Assembly (NCBI GenBank): GCA_025594325.1
Contig: JANHCV010000012.1
Span: 1,302,001-1,366,000, forward strand
Reading direction: 5' to 3'
Source: Blastocladiella emersonii ATCC 22665
Lineage: Eukaryota; Blastocladiomycota; Blastocladiomycetes; Blastocladiales; Blastocladiaceae
DNA length: 64,000 nucleotides
Notes under the pieces: generated by a model
Databases searched by the model: none
What the model was told of the DNA's origin: nothing
The model's input: only the letters and a program-made list of their open reading frames with translations
Part shown: piece by piece, positions 44,778 to 56,189 of the stretch
How positions within the stretch are numbered: position 1 is the stretch's first letter
Layout of the letters: each line of letters opens with the position of its first letter
Made by a program: the position numbers and the translations under genes

Positions 44778-45545
44778 TCATCTATTGCGAAGCAGATAGC
44801 CCGCGCTGGGATATAGCACCACCACGTACAAGCCAAAGATACCAAGGAATAGGGAAAAAGGGTGGACCGACAACAGCATCGCGATTGCCTCCACCTTGTT
44901 AAGCAAGGTAAACATGCTTGCACCAAGCACAAGTAAAATAAACGCATGAAGCGGGGTCATGCGGTCAGCTTCGCATGCGTCCAAAACTTTTGTTAGTCAC
45001 GAATATTAATGGCAGTGTTGAGACATTGTAGCTTTTGCAGCTGAAGCATCTTTGTTGTCACGACCACAGGGATGTGCGAGCGGAGCAGATTCTGCCACTG
45101 GCCGAAGTGTAGGCATGGTACTTGACACGACCAAGGACAGGCCTTGGGATTCCACTTTGGACGACTGCGAGTCCACCTTGGCTTCGGCCGCCGCCTCCAT
45201 CACGACCTTGAGCACGCCCTTTTGCTCAAGCGTGACGAGACACTGCGCGACGTACAGGTTCTCGCCTTCGGAAGCTTCTGCAGCAGCTTGGAGGGAGGGC
45301 ACAGCCCGAATCCCGCGCTCAGCTAGTGCTGCTAACACTTTGTGCGAAGGTGAGAGTTCGGGCAGCTCCAGGCTGCCGGAACCGCGCTCATGCGTCAGGG
45401 CGCACGAAGACTGAACCTCCTATAGGCGCGGGAAGAAACAGAGTGTTCTTGATTCAGTCAGTACGATTCACTTACAGGTTCAGATGGGGAAGTGACATGC
45501 GCGGTCCAAGTCTTCGCCACGTTTGGGGATTGAGACTGGGAACAT
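44778..45545 (-). CDS. Two-TM family protein, intact copy C, function unknown
   Basis: A consistent model has three exons: 45545-45501, 45419-45065 and 44986-44778, 202 residues. Exon 1 encodes a 15-residue leader (MFPVSIPKRGEDLDR) as in copies A and B. Intron 1 has a GC donor (GCATGT) with TATAG acceptor; the homologous donors in A and B are GTACGT and GTAAGT. Exon 2 holds the conserved soluble part: KVLAALAERGIRAVPSLQAA, EGENLYVAQ, VTLEQKGVLKVVMEAAAEAK. Intron 2 has a weak donor (GTCGTG) and acceptor CAAAAG after a TGACTAAC branch site. Exon 3 encodes MTPLHAFILLVLGASMFTLL and a second helix (LFLGIFGLYVVVLYPSAGYLLRNR). There are no stops, unlike the broken paralogs. No known family is recognised; it may be a small membrane-anchored protein. 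Confidence 0.55.
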
Positions 45546-46049
45546 CGGGGTTTGCTTTTGTGCTTTGGTATGGAGGTCCGTGATGAAGGCGGAGGCCGAA
45601 TTGGGGAGGATTAGGGAGGGTGAGGTGAGCGACCCGTTTTATGGGAAGTGTAGCCGCTGCTGTTGGCAGCAAGTCTCATTACAAAGGCGCATTTTCTGGA
45701 GTGCGGTCACGTTTCAACGTGGTTGGCCAGCCGAGTCTCGTAACTGTGCAGCAAACTCCAGGCACAAAACTTTCCATCCTGCAAAGTATGACCCAGCATT
45801 GACTCAACCTGCTGTAGTGGGGGGTGCGTGCGAGACATGCGAGATACGCACGCGTCGAGGTCAGGTGTGGATCACGCCACCCACCGACGCCGCCTCCCAC
45901 GCCTCCGCCGCGGCCCAACGCGCGGCGCACTCTCGCGCTCGGTTCCTGTTCGAGGATGAATGAAGCTGTTCCTGTTTGATACACTGGTTGATTTCCCCTG
46001 TAATACCATCCTGTCGCTGTACGTCGCGTGTATCCCGCTTCCCCCGTGC

Positions 46050-46266
46050 CTGAGTAGAATAGCACAACCAGCTCTTTCCTATATTGCGGAGCATGTACGC
46101 CGATAAAGGGAATAGAACTGTGAACGCGACGATTATGCCAAGAAAAAGGCCGACCGAACTGACTGACAATAGGTTTGCGACTGCTTGCACATTGCACATC
46201 AATGCAACCATACTGATACCAATAACGAGATACGTTAAAACATGAACTGGTGTCGCGCGCTCCAAC
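46050..46266 (-). pseudogene. Two-TM family copy D, C-terminal exon fragment
   Basis: After a plausible CCGCCAG acceptor (about 46267) the frame reads FWLERATPVHVLTYLVIGISM, VQAVANLLSV and GLFLGIIVAFTVLFPLSAYM-LRN, aligning end to end with exon 3 of copy C. The stop found in A and C right after LRNK/LRNR is lost and the frame runs on to 45861. No upstream exons were found between 46.3 and 47.0 kb, so this is an orphan exon. Confidence 0.6.
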
Positions 46267-47409
46267 CAGAACTCTGGCGGTTGCAATGATTAGCGTTGAA
46301 GGTAGCGGAAAGGCGACTTGAGCGTGCTGTTCGCTCTAGTGACATAAATGCATTTCCCTGACGGTGATGAATAGGGGTGGGTCAGGGGGAGGCTTCAAGG
46401 CGGTTGACCAGCTGAGCCACGCATGTGGCGCTCCTGACTGACTGGTTCCCGCTACATCCTTTTGCCACTCTTTAGCAGCTCCGTGTGTTTGCTTGACGGC
46501 GATCCTCAGGGGTACTTTTGCGCGATAATTATATTCAATTGAAGAAGCGGCGCGGGCGAAACGTCCAACCCCCAAAACCAGGCGCGTGTGTGGCGCAACG
46601 CGTCGCGGTGGCACTGCTCCGTCCCGCGTAATTGAACGGTGCGGCGCCGCACACGGCCGGTACCAGTTTAGGGCATGGCATCAAATACCCAGCGTAAAGT
46701 GCCACTAGTGTCTGGCTCGAGATCATGGAGTAAGTGGCGAGCCGCGAGGTGATAAAACGCGTCTGGCACGGTTGAAAAGCCAGCCTGAGCCGGGCAAAGC
46801 GAAGCGCTCGGCAGCTGCGAGCCAGCACAAGGGTGTATTCTGTGGCTTGAAATATACGTATTCGTTCTGAGAAAAGCACGTTTCACTGAAGTGACGCCGC
46901 TCGGGACGTGCAGGCACCACCCTTGCGCAGCCTCTCCCTCTTGAACGCGTTGGTTACAATAGCCCAATAACAAATCACCACTTGCGCTCCCTAAACAAGG
47001 TTTTGGACGTCGCCGTGTTGTTGCTTGACTCGCTCGTGTGCATTTAAGCGAAAACGCGGGTCAGCGATCAGTGATTGCGCCACAGATCATTTCACGTGAC
47101 GCGCTCACCAGCCCTGCCCCGTCGCGTTCGCGACCAGCCGAGTGCCGCTGATTCACGAAAGTACCGCCGGCTCTCTCGTTCTAATCCGATAAGATATAGC
47201 GCATTTTAATCGTCTCTGTTTCGCCTCATCGACCATGCACTCAATGCACAGGCGTTAATCAGAGCGCCCTCATGCGACACGCGTCCTTCTTATTCCTCCA
47301 CTTCCAGCGACTCTCGAAATAATTTGAACTCACCGTCATCGAGTTTGTCCGGCCTTCCATGAGATCAGCGAGCAGCAGTACACGCCATCGGACACATTTA
47401 GAATTGAGT
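46267..47409. other. Intergenic, carries inverted repeat R3
   Basis: 1.1 kb, lower GC than the core. Contains R3 at 47049-47108. Short frames only; nothing recognised. Confidence 0.4.
47049..47108 (-). repeat. Dispersed repeat R3, inverted copy
   Basis: The reverse complement reads GCGCGTCACGTG, then GTGGCGCAATCAC and GACCCGCG-TTTTCGCTT, matching R1 and R2 in order. It is more diverged than they are. Confidence 0.6.
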
Positions 47410-50400
47410 TTACATCAGTCCCAGCTCGGTGCACACCTCGCGCAACGTATCTTTTTTGAGCGGCTTGGTCAAGAACACGTCGAACCCGGCCGCGAGACAC
47501 CGCTCGCGCTCCTCAGGCAGGGCGTTGGCTGTCACGGCCACGATCGGAATCGTGTACCCTGCCGCACGGATCGCCGCCATGGCCTCGTGGCCGCTACACA
47601 TCGACCGTGGTCGGTCGGAGAAAAGATCGCGGCCGGTGAACGGTGCGAGAGCCGTACCCCATGTTCGGCATCACCAGGTCCATGAGCACGAGATCGAACT
47701 TCTTGCGCTCGGGACCCGTCACCTGCGCCACGGCCTGCAACCCGTCAAGTGCCGAGTCGGCCTCGAACCCCATGCCCTCGACGAGCTTGCGCGTCACGCG
47801 CTGGACGAGCGCGTTGTCCTCGACGACGAGTACGCGTTTCTTGGGTTGCGCAGGCGGGGACGACGGTGGTTGTAGCGGTTCGACCGCCGCGGCCGCGACG
47901 GACGTGGAAGCTGCACCCGTCGCCGCAGAAACGCTCGCTGTCGTCAGCGACGCGGCGCGAACGTGGGTCGGCGGTGCTGCGGGCGGAAGTGACGCGATCT
48001 CGGGCACGGTAGAAGCGACCTGGACGGCGGCGGGAACTACTGCAGAATGAGCCACCGTCGGCGCTTCGCCTGCACCTGCGGGTTGTGTTGCGGCGGAACG
48101 ACTGCTGCGTATCGACGGCGCGACGGACGGCAGAAGCGGGACCCGCAGCGCCACCTCGAGGCTCGCGTCGCTGACTGGCGCCGCGCATGTAGCAGCGGCA
48201 GCGGGACCAATGACGGGCGGCGGTGGACACGGCCGAACCGAGCGGCTGCTGCGGACCGACGACGCAATGGATGGTGGTAGGGGAGCGTGCAGCGCGAGGT
48301 CGAGCGTCGCGTCGCTGGGGACGGGGGTCGGAGCAGCGGGCGAGGTGGGCGGACTCGAGGGTCGCGATGTAGATGGTTGCTGAATCTCGTCGGCGAGCGG
48401 TTCCTCGGTAAAGGTGCCGCAGCGCTGACTGCTCGGGTGCGACATCATCGGCTCAGCGGCCGGCGCGACGTCGATGTGCACGGACCGGTCGTTCGAGACC
48501 GTACTGCTGCAGTGGTTCGCCCGCGTCTCAGCCGTCCGTGGGGCGCGCTGTAGCACCGCCGGCCCGCATACCGGCGGCAGCGGGACGTTCATATCGAGCC
48601 CGCCGCGTTTCGGGTGCTCGAACCGGGCGACGCTCCCGCCGAGCGGCTGCAGCAGGGCGTCGATGACGGTGAGCTCGAGGCTGAGCGCGTTCCCGAGCAG
48701 GCGGATGAGGTGGTCGCCCGACTGCGACTGGACGGTGCGGAACGAGCACGCGTCGTCGTGGTGCAGCGACCCCGACCCGGACACGTCGCCGCGCTCGAGC
48801 AGGTCGAGCCGCGCGTACGGCGTGCACACGGGTCCGCGGCAGTGGAACCAGAGGGTCCGCGCGGGCGGCGGCGCGTACACGAGCTCGATGTTGACGGTGC
48901 TGCGCGAGCATGCGCTGTAGATGGCGATGACCGTGGCCTTGGCGACGACGCGGCGCAGGACGCACGTGCACGGGCCAAAGTCAACAACGACGCTGTCGGC
49001 CTCATCCGGGATCACCCACGTCTGGACCTGGATGTCGCGCGCGGCCATGCGGTCGGCGCACGCGCGGATCGCGTCGTCGAGGATCGCGCGCAGCGTCGTG
49101 GGCCCGGCGCCGCCGCCGCACTGCGCCGGGTCGCGGCACGCGAGCGCGTCGCCCGAGTCCATGAGGTCGACGAGGTTCGCGACGAGGTCGGCCGTGTACC
49201 CCATGCCGCGGTGGATACGCGCTGCGCGGTCCGCGGTTGCGGGCGGCATGCGTGGACGCGCGGCGTCGAGCGCGGCCGTGATCTTGGCCGTGGTCTCGGC
49301 GAGCTCGCGGCACACGAACCGCAGGAGCTGCGACTTGGACGTGCTGGCGCGGACCGCGGCGCTTTCGGCGACCTGGATCGCCTCGAGCATGCGGGTGCGG
49401 TCCGACACGTCGTGCAACAGCAAAACCTGCGCGAGCTCGCCGCGCTTGCTGCTGGTGACCTCGGACACGGTGGCCTCGGCGAAGAAGGCGCGGTCCGGGT
49501 GCCCGATCTGCCCGATCTCGTAGGTGCCCGGCTCGAGCGCCGTGAGGTCTGTCGCCGAGGGCACCACGTCCGACACGTGGACCTGCGCGAGGTCGACGCC
49601 CGAGAGACCGAGCTTGTCGAGCGCCGCCGCGTTGAGCCCGATAATGTACCCGAGCCCGTCGAGCACGAGGAGCGGGTCGCGGACCGTGCGCAGGATGCCC
49701 GTCGAGTAGGTGCGGATCGCCGTCACGAGCTCGGCCTGCTGCTGCAGCCGGTGCGCGACGTGGCGCGCCTTGAGGAACCGCAGGAACCCGCGGCGCATGA
49801 TCTCGGCCAGGACGAGGAAGAGCGCGAGGATCACGAACAGGAGCAGGAAGGGCCACGGCGTCGCGAACGACGCGCGCTGCTTGCCCGTGCCCGTGCACGA
49901 GAGAACCCAGACGCGGTCGATGATCTCAACCTCGAGCGCGTACGGCCGGCCGACGGTGCCCCGGGTGGTGTTGGTCGAGTAGATGAGCTTGCCCGTGCCC
50001 TGATCGCTCAGGTCGACGGCGAGACCCTTGGTCGCCGCGGGGCCGAGGTTGCTAGCGAGGATCGCCTGCGAGTTGACCGTGGCGACCATGATCCAGGTGC
50101 GGAACTCGTCGGCCACATCACGCACGACCAGGTAGAGGAAGAAGCGCTTGCTCGGGTGCGGGATCATCGAGTCGCGCGAGGACTGCAGCGAGAGGGCGGG
50201 GCGGCCGCTGACGAGCGTGGCCGAGATGGCGGATGCGAACTCGACGGGGACCTCCATGTCGAAGCCGACAGGGAAGGAGAACTGGTGGCACGGAATGATC
50301 CTACGCGGCGTGGAGGTGAGCCGGCTGATGGAAAGCGCGAGCATTTGACGTACTTGTGCCGCAGCAGGACCGGTGCGGAAAGGTAAAACGACGAAAACTC

Positions 50401-51148
50401 GGGCGGGCGAACGACCGAGATGTTGTAGCGTCGCTCAAAGAGCTTGACCTGCGGGTTCGAGAGCAGCGGGCCGAGCTGGATCGCGGACAGCCGGTCCGAC
50501 TGGTTGCCCGTCGCGGACCCGTACGTGACGAGCGACTCGTTGGTCATGATCCCGACGGCGGACATGAAGCCGGCGTAGTCAACGAGCTGTATGGGCGCGA
50601 GGGCCGTTAGTGGTCGGTCGTACCGTGAAGATCGTGCGAGACGTACAAACGTGTTCAGATTGGTGTTGAGGTCGAGCTTGAGCGAGTCCGCGAGCGAGCC
50701 GCACCGCCGCTTGACCTCGGCGGCGGCATACTTGCGCTCGACGCTGCGGAACCAGACAAAGAGCATGGTCGCAATGGCTACACGCTCTCACCGAGTCAGC
50801 CAGCTCCGCTCTCTCGTCCAATTCAACCAGACCCAGCGCACCGATCCCGACAAGCAACACAAGCAGCGCGACAAGTGCAGCCAGAACGCCGCGCCGGTAC
50901 CGCCACGCATACCGCCACCGGGACTCGGCGAACCCCTTGAGGTCGGCGCGGTCGCGAGTCCCGCTCCGCGCCCAGGTCTGGCCGGACCGGTTCGTCTGCG
51001 AGTGGTCCTGCCCGCTCAGCGGCTCGCTTTCGGAAGGTAGCGGCGGCGGCTGGGGCGGAGCGACGAGCGGTAGTCGGATGTCGTCGGCGTAGCCGGAGCG
51101 GTCGGGGCGGAGGTTGGTGTGGAAGACTGTGCGGAGAAGCTGCGGCAT
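47410..51148 (-). CDS. CHASE-PAS hybrid histidine kinase-like sensor A with degenerate kinase core
   Basis: Five exons: 51148-50842, 50777-50647, 50586-50354, 50300-47658 and 47593-47410, 1165 residues. After a cytosolic N-terminus come a TM helix (YRRGVLAALVALLVLLVGIG...), an extracellular CHASE-type domain (VKRRCGSLADSLKLD to IIDRVWVLSCTG), a second TM helix (PWPFLLLFVILALFLVLAEI), a PAS-like region (DPLLVLDGLGYIIGLN), a dimerisation-like helix, a degenerate ATPase, a long disordered linker and a C-terminal receiver. In the H-box position the sequence is FVCRELAET, so the phosphoacceptor His is Arg; the ATPase lacks recognisable N and G boxes. The receiver keeps its acidic pair (EDN), the phospho-Asp in LVLMDLVMPNM, Thr in AVTANA and Lys in TKPLKK. 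Intron positions match the downstream paralog, showing tandem duplication. Confidence 0.88.
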
Positions 51149-51547
51149 CGAGAGGACGAGGAGTTGATGGCGAGTGTGATCGAGGGGCTGTCCTGGACTT
51201 GGTCCCGGGCTTGCGGCGATCGCAGGCAGCGGCGGTTCGCCCGCGGGCAGTGCGGCGGGGTTCCCAGAGTAGCGAGAGGTGGCCGGGGCATCAATGCACC
51301 AACTCGGCAGGTCGCGGATCCATGGCACGGGGGCTGTCTGTCGTGGGAAGCCGTCGGATGCCGCGCTCGTCCACCGAAATCGCGGCACGCGCTCTGGTGG
51401 CGTCGCCACTCCACATGATGGCAACGTGTGGCGCATCGCGTCCTGCAAGTCTGCTACTGCCGCCATCATGCCTGCATGCGTGAGAAACGGGTAGATACGG
51501 TACATGGCGCCATATGATGTACATGTATTCAAATCACCCAGTCAGCT
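51149..51547. other. Intergenic between tandem sensor kinases
   Basis: 399 bp holding the promoter of sensor A and the 3' end of sensor B. No gene seen. Confidence 0.5.
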
Positions 51548-54500
51548 TCACATCAGTCCTAGCTCGGCGCACACCTCGCGCAGCGTCTCCTTCTTGAGCG
51601 GCTTGGTCAGGAACACGTTGAACCCGGACGCGAGACACCGCTCGCGCTCCTCGGGCAGCGCGTTCGCCGTCACTGCCACGATCGGAAGCTCGGCTAGTCC
51701 GAACCCGGCCGCGCGGATCGCCGCCATGGCCTCGTGTCCGCTACACGTCGATTGTCGTCAGTCACCAAATCAGAGCGCAAGTAGGGGATTTAGACCGTAC
51801 CCCATGTTCGGCATGACGAGGTCCATGAGCACGAGATCGAACTGCTTGCGGTCGGGCCCCGTCACCTGCGCGACCGCCTGCAGCCCATCGAGCGCCGAGT
51901 CGGCCGTGAACCCGAGCCCCTCGACCAGCTTGCGCGTGACGCGCTGCACGAGCGCGTTGTCCTCGACGACGAGCACACGCTTCTTGGGTTGCGCGGGCAG
52001 GGACGACGGTGATGGCGGCGGGGGGAGTGGGGTCGTGGTTGTCGATGCTGGTGGTGGGACCGCGTCAAACGCGACGATGGGCGAGGCGACAGTCGCGGTC
52101 GTGGTTACGGCGGGCTTGCTCGGAACAGTAGGCAGGGCCGCGAGCTGCGCGACGGGCGTGCTCGGCTGCGTGGGCGAGTCCGCGAACTGCGTGGTCGGCG
52201 TGCCGGGCGCCGTCGGGTACGGCACCGCGGGCGCGCTGGGCGTGGTCGGTACCGAAAGCGCTGGCGGCGGAGGCGGGGTACACGGCATGTCGCGAGCAGC
52301 GGGTTCGGGTTCAGGAGGGACAAAAGTCTCGGGGGCGGCGTGCGTTGCAGAAGGAGCGACAGGGCTCGCGACTCGAGGCAGCATCGCGGCCGAAGACACG
52401 CGGCGGGCAGCGGGGAGGTACGGCTCCGCGGTGCGCGACGCCGGCGGCACGAGGTCGGCGCGAGACACGCGGCGGATGAGGGCGGGCGGCGGTTTCGGGA
52501 AGCGTCCACCGAGGAGCGGGCTCGAGGGGACCGATGTCCGCGCGGCGGTGCGCGGCGCGAGCGGGCTCGATGGCATGGGAGCCGTGCGCGTCGCGAGCGG
52601 GCTGGAAGGTACGGGCACCGTGCGAGGGGCCAGTGGACTCGACGGCCGTGGGGCTGGGCGCTGGGCGAGCGGGCTCGACGGGACGGGTGTCCGAGCAGCG
52701 GTGCGGCCAGCATCAGGTACAGGTTGCTGCGCTACGACGCTCGGAGAACGCGGAGCCGACAGCTCGGGCGGTGGGTCGCGTAGGAGCTGGACCCCGTCCA
52801 GCCCGCTGGCGGCCGACGCCGAGGCGCGGGACCGCGGCATCCGCGGCTCCTCCTCGTCGTCCTCCTCATCATGCACGTCAATCGCCACATGGAACTCGTG
52901 CCCCTCGGCCGCGGGCGCGACCTCCGGCATCTTGTCCTGGACCGCAAACGACGTGGTCGTAGTACGGCGACGGTGCTTGGACCGGCGCGACGGCTGGTCC
53001 GACTGCGCCGATGCGCGGCGCGCGCGGGCCCAGTCGCGCGGCGGTGGGATCGGAAGCCGGAAGTCGAGTCCGCTGCGCTCCGGGTGGCGGAACTGGTCGA
53101 CGGCGCCGCCGACGGGGCGGAGGAGCGCGCCGATCACGGTGAGCGCGAGGCTCAGCGTGTTGCCGAGGAGACGGTCGATGCGCGCGTCGGGGCCGGTCCG
53201 CGGGGCGGCCGAGCCGTGGTTGTGCGCGGGTCCGCCGTCGAGCAACCGAGGCGCAGGTTCGGGCGTGCCGCCGAACAGGTCGATGCGCGCGTACGGCGTG
53301 CACACGGTGCCGCGGCAGTGGAACCAGACTGAAGAGGTCGCGGTGGAAACGCCGATCTCGACGTCGACGGTCGAGCGCGGGCACGCCGAGTGGACCGCAA
53401 TCGACACCGCGAGATCAACGACGCGGCGCAGGAGGCACGTACACCCGTCGATCACCGGCGCCGCCGCCGCGTCGTGGTCGGGCGCGACCCACTGGCGGAC
53501 GCGCAGGTCGTGCTCGTTGACGCGGCCGCGGCACGCGCCGACGGCCGCGTCGAGGATCCCGCGGAGACTGCCGACGCCGCACCGTCGCTCGGCGTCGGCG
53601 CACGCGGGCAGGTCGTCGGCCATGAGGTCGTCGAGGCACGCGAGCAGGTCGCCGATGTACCGCACGGCGCGCTGGACGCGGTCCGCGCGGTGCGCGTCGT
53701 GCGGCGGCAACCACCGGGCGACGGCGACGGCGTCGAGCTCGCGGGCGATGGTGCGGATCGACGCCTTGACCTCGCGCGAGACGTGCGCGAGGAGCTGCGA
53801 TTTCGACTCGCTGGCGCGGTTCGCGGCGGTCTCGCTGAGCTGGATCGCGTTGAGCGTGCGCGTCCGCTCGGACACGTCGTGCAGGAGCAAAACCTGCGCG
53901 AGCTCGCCGCGCTTGCTGCCCGAGACTTCCGAGACGGTGGCCTCGGCAAAGAACGGATGGCTCGAGTGGCCGACCTGGCCGACCGTGTAGGTACCGGGGG
54001 CGAGGGTGGTGGGCAGGGCCATGGACGGGACGAGGTCCGAGACATGGACCTGGGCGAGGTCCGCCTCGCCGGCGATCCCGAGCTTCTTGAGCGCGGCCGG
54101 GTTGAGCCCAACAATGTACCCGAACGCGTCGAGGACGAGCAGCGGGTCGCGGACAGCGCGCAGGATGCCGGTCGAGTAGTTGCGGATGGCCTTGACGAGC
54201 ATGGCCTGCTGCTCGAGGCGGTGCGCGAGGCTGCGCGCCGTGAGCAGGCGGTGGAGGCCGCGGCGCACGATCTCGGCGAGGGCGAGGAACAGGACGACGA
54301 TGGTGACGAGCAGCACGAACGGCCACGGCGTCGCGAACGAGCCGCGCAGCGCGTGGGTGCCGGTGCACGACAGGCTCCAGACGCGGTCGACGATGTCGAT
54401 GGCGACGGGCGCGGACGCGCCGTACGGCTTCGAGTCGCTCGCGACCGAGTACAGCAGCACGTTCGTGTCCGTGTCGTGGAGCTGGACCGACAGGTCGCGG

Positions 54501-55619
54501 CCGAGCAGGGCGCGGTCAAAGTCGGAGGCAAAGATGGCCTTGGAGTTGACGATGGCGACCTGGATCCACAGTGGGAAGTCCGGGTCGGCGGCGTGCGTGA
54601 TGCTCTTGAAGATGTAGGTGCGCTCGCTCGCGCCCGGGATGAGCGAGTCGGGCGGGTCCTGCAGGGCGAGCACAGGCCGCTGGGTGGCGAAGGCGCGCTG
54701 GATGGACGCGAGGTACTCGTCCGGGATCTGCATGTCGAAGCCAGCGGGGAAGGTGAAGTGGAGGGACGTCGGCGTGAAGCTACTCGCACAAAGTGAGCCC
54801 ATGGATGAGGTAGTAAGACGCAAGGTGGCGGCGTACCGGTAGCGCAGGGTGATGGGAATGGACGTGAGCTTGAGCGAGGCCTCTTCGGTGGGCGGTTTCG
54901 TCGGGTCGAGGCCGAAGCGGCGGCGGTACGTGTCCGTGTCGGAGGGGGCGATGAGCGGGCCGAGCTGGACCGAGGCGAGGCGGCTCGACTGGTTGGAGGC
55001 GGCGCGGCCGTAGGACTCGAGCGAGGCGTTGGTCATGGGCCCGACGGTGCTCATGAAGGCGGCGTAGTCTATGATGTAGGTCCCGAGGTTGGTGTTGAAA
55101 TCGAGCTTGAGCGAGTCGGCCAGCGACCCGCACCGGCGGTGGACCTCGGCGTGGGTGTTGGCAGTCTCGACGCTGCGGATCCAGACGAAGAGGACGGTGG
55201 CGAGGGCTACGGACCGCGTGGAAGCGTGAACAATGGCCACGGAGGGGAAGGACATGCGAGTGAGCCGTACCGATGCCTGCGAGAAGGACGAGCAGGCCGG
55301 CAGCCGCAGCTACGACGCCGCGGCGGTGGCGCCAGAGGCGGTAGAGTGCCGAGGACGTGAAGTGCTCGAGGTCGGGATCGTCGTCGTGGTGGTGGCCGCG
55401 CGGTGCACGATGGCCGGCGTCGTGGTGGTAGTGGGTGTCGCGATGCGCAAAGGGCGAGAGAAAGGGGACGTGGTCCTCGTCAGCGGCGCGGGTGAGGATC
55501 AGCGAGGGGAGCAGGATCGAGTGCGACGAGAGGGTGGTGCGCAGGGCGGGGCGTGATGAGGCGCGTGATGACGGCTCCCGGGCCAGCGGGAGCGCGTGGA
55601 AGTGTTGACGGTTGGGCAT
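51548..55619 (-). CDS. CHASE-PAS hybrid histidine kinase-like sensor B with degenerate kinase core
   Basis: Four exons: 55619-55271, 55206-54837, 54779-51801 and 51740-51548, 1296 residues. Layout as in sensor A: TM1 (about 97-125), CHASE-type domain (about 130-385), TM2 (about 392-411), PAS-like domain (about 445-550), pseudo-kinase, a roughly 300-residue Pro/Ser-rich linker with repeated VPSSPLA(P/T)RT units, and a C-terminal receiver (about 1170-1290). The H-box reads AHVSREVKAS: Arg near residue 575 replaces the His. No N box or GxGxG is visible in the ATPase-like part. The receiver is complete (EDN, MDLVMPNM, VTANA, TKPLKK). CHASE domains sense small extracellular ligands such as cytokinin-like or other compounds; the ligand here is unknown. 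Compared with sensor A it lacks one intron inside the CHASE part. Confidence 0.88.
52500..52715 (-). repeat. Intragenic tandem repeat in sensor B linker
   Basis: Five to six imperfect 39-42-nt units encode VPSSPLAxRTxxx repeats in the linker before the receiver. Confidence 0.7.
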
Positions 55620-56189
55620 GGTGCAAGGCGGGCGGTGTAGGGTGGTCTGATCAGGCGGCGGTAGGTGCGATGCGGCGCTCGGGCGGGGCGCGGGACGTCT
55701 AGGGGCCGGAGTGCAGGGCGCGCCGAGCATGGGCAGGCAGGCGCGGCCCCGAGGGCGGGGCGCTGAGCGGGCGGCAGGCGGGCGGGCCGCGATCCCCGCG
55801 CGATTCCGGGAGCCGTGCGCAGGCGGGCGCCCGATCACGGGCGGATGGGCAGGGTTGGCGAGGCGGCCGCGGCCTGTCTGAACGCGTGGGAGCGCGCCGA
55901 CACGTGCGGGTGGCCGACGCGTCGCTTCTTAAGGGCCGGCTCGCTGCGCGCGTGAAAAGGTCATGGCTGGCTGGCTGCATGTTTGCACCGGGTCGCTGAG
56001 CGGTCCTGTGCTGAGCAGGGGGCGTTTCCTGAGCGGGCCAGTCAGGCGCGTCGTCGTGGGAGGTGGCTGAGCACCGGCGGCGACGCGTTCCGCAAGCCCC
56101 ATCGGATTGCGGCCGGCCGGTCCCTTCCCTTCGCCGACCTCCTTCGCCCCTTCGCTCCCGCTCTCTCTCCCCTCCCCCAAAGACTTGCA
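55620..56189. other. Divergent promoter, sensor B / MFS transporter
   Basis: 570 bp, GC-rich, with CT-rich sequence just before the MFS start. No gene seen. Confidence 0.5.

Noticed and set aside
45861-46050. C-terminal extension of copy D past the LRN motif
   Set aside because: Intact paralogs stop right after LRNK/LRNR; the read-through is most simply a lost stop in a fragment.
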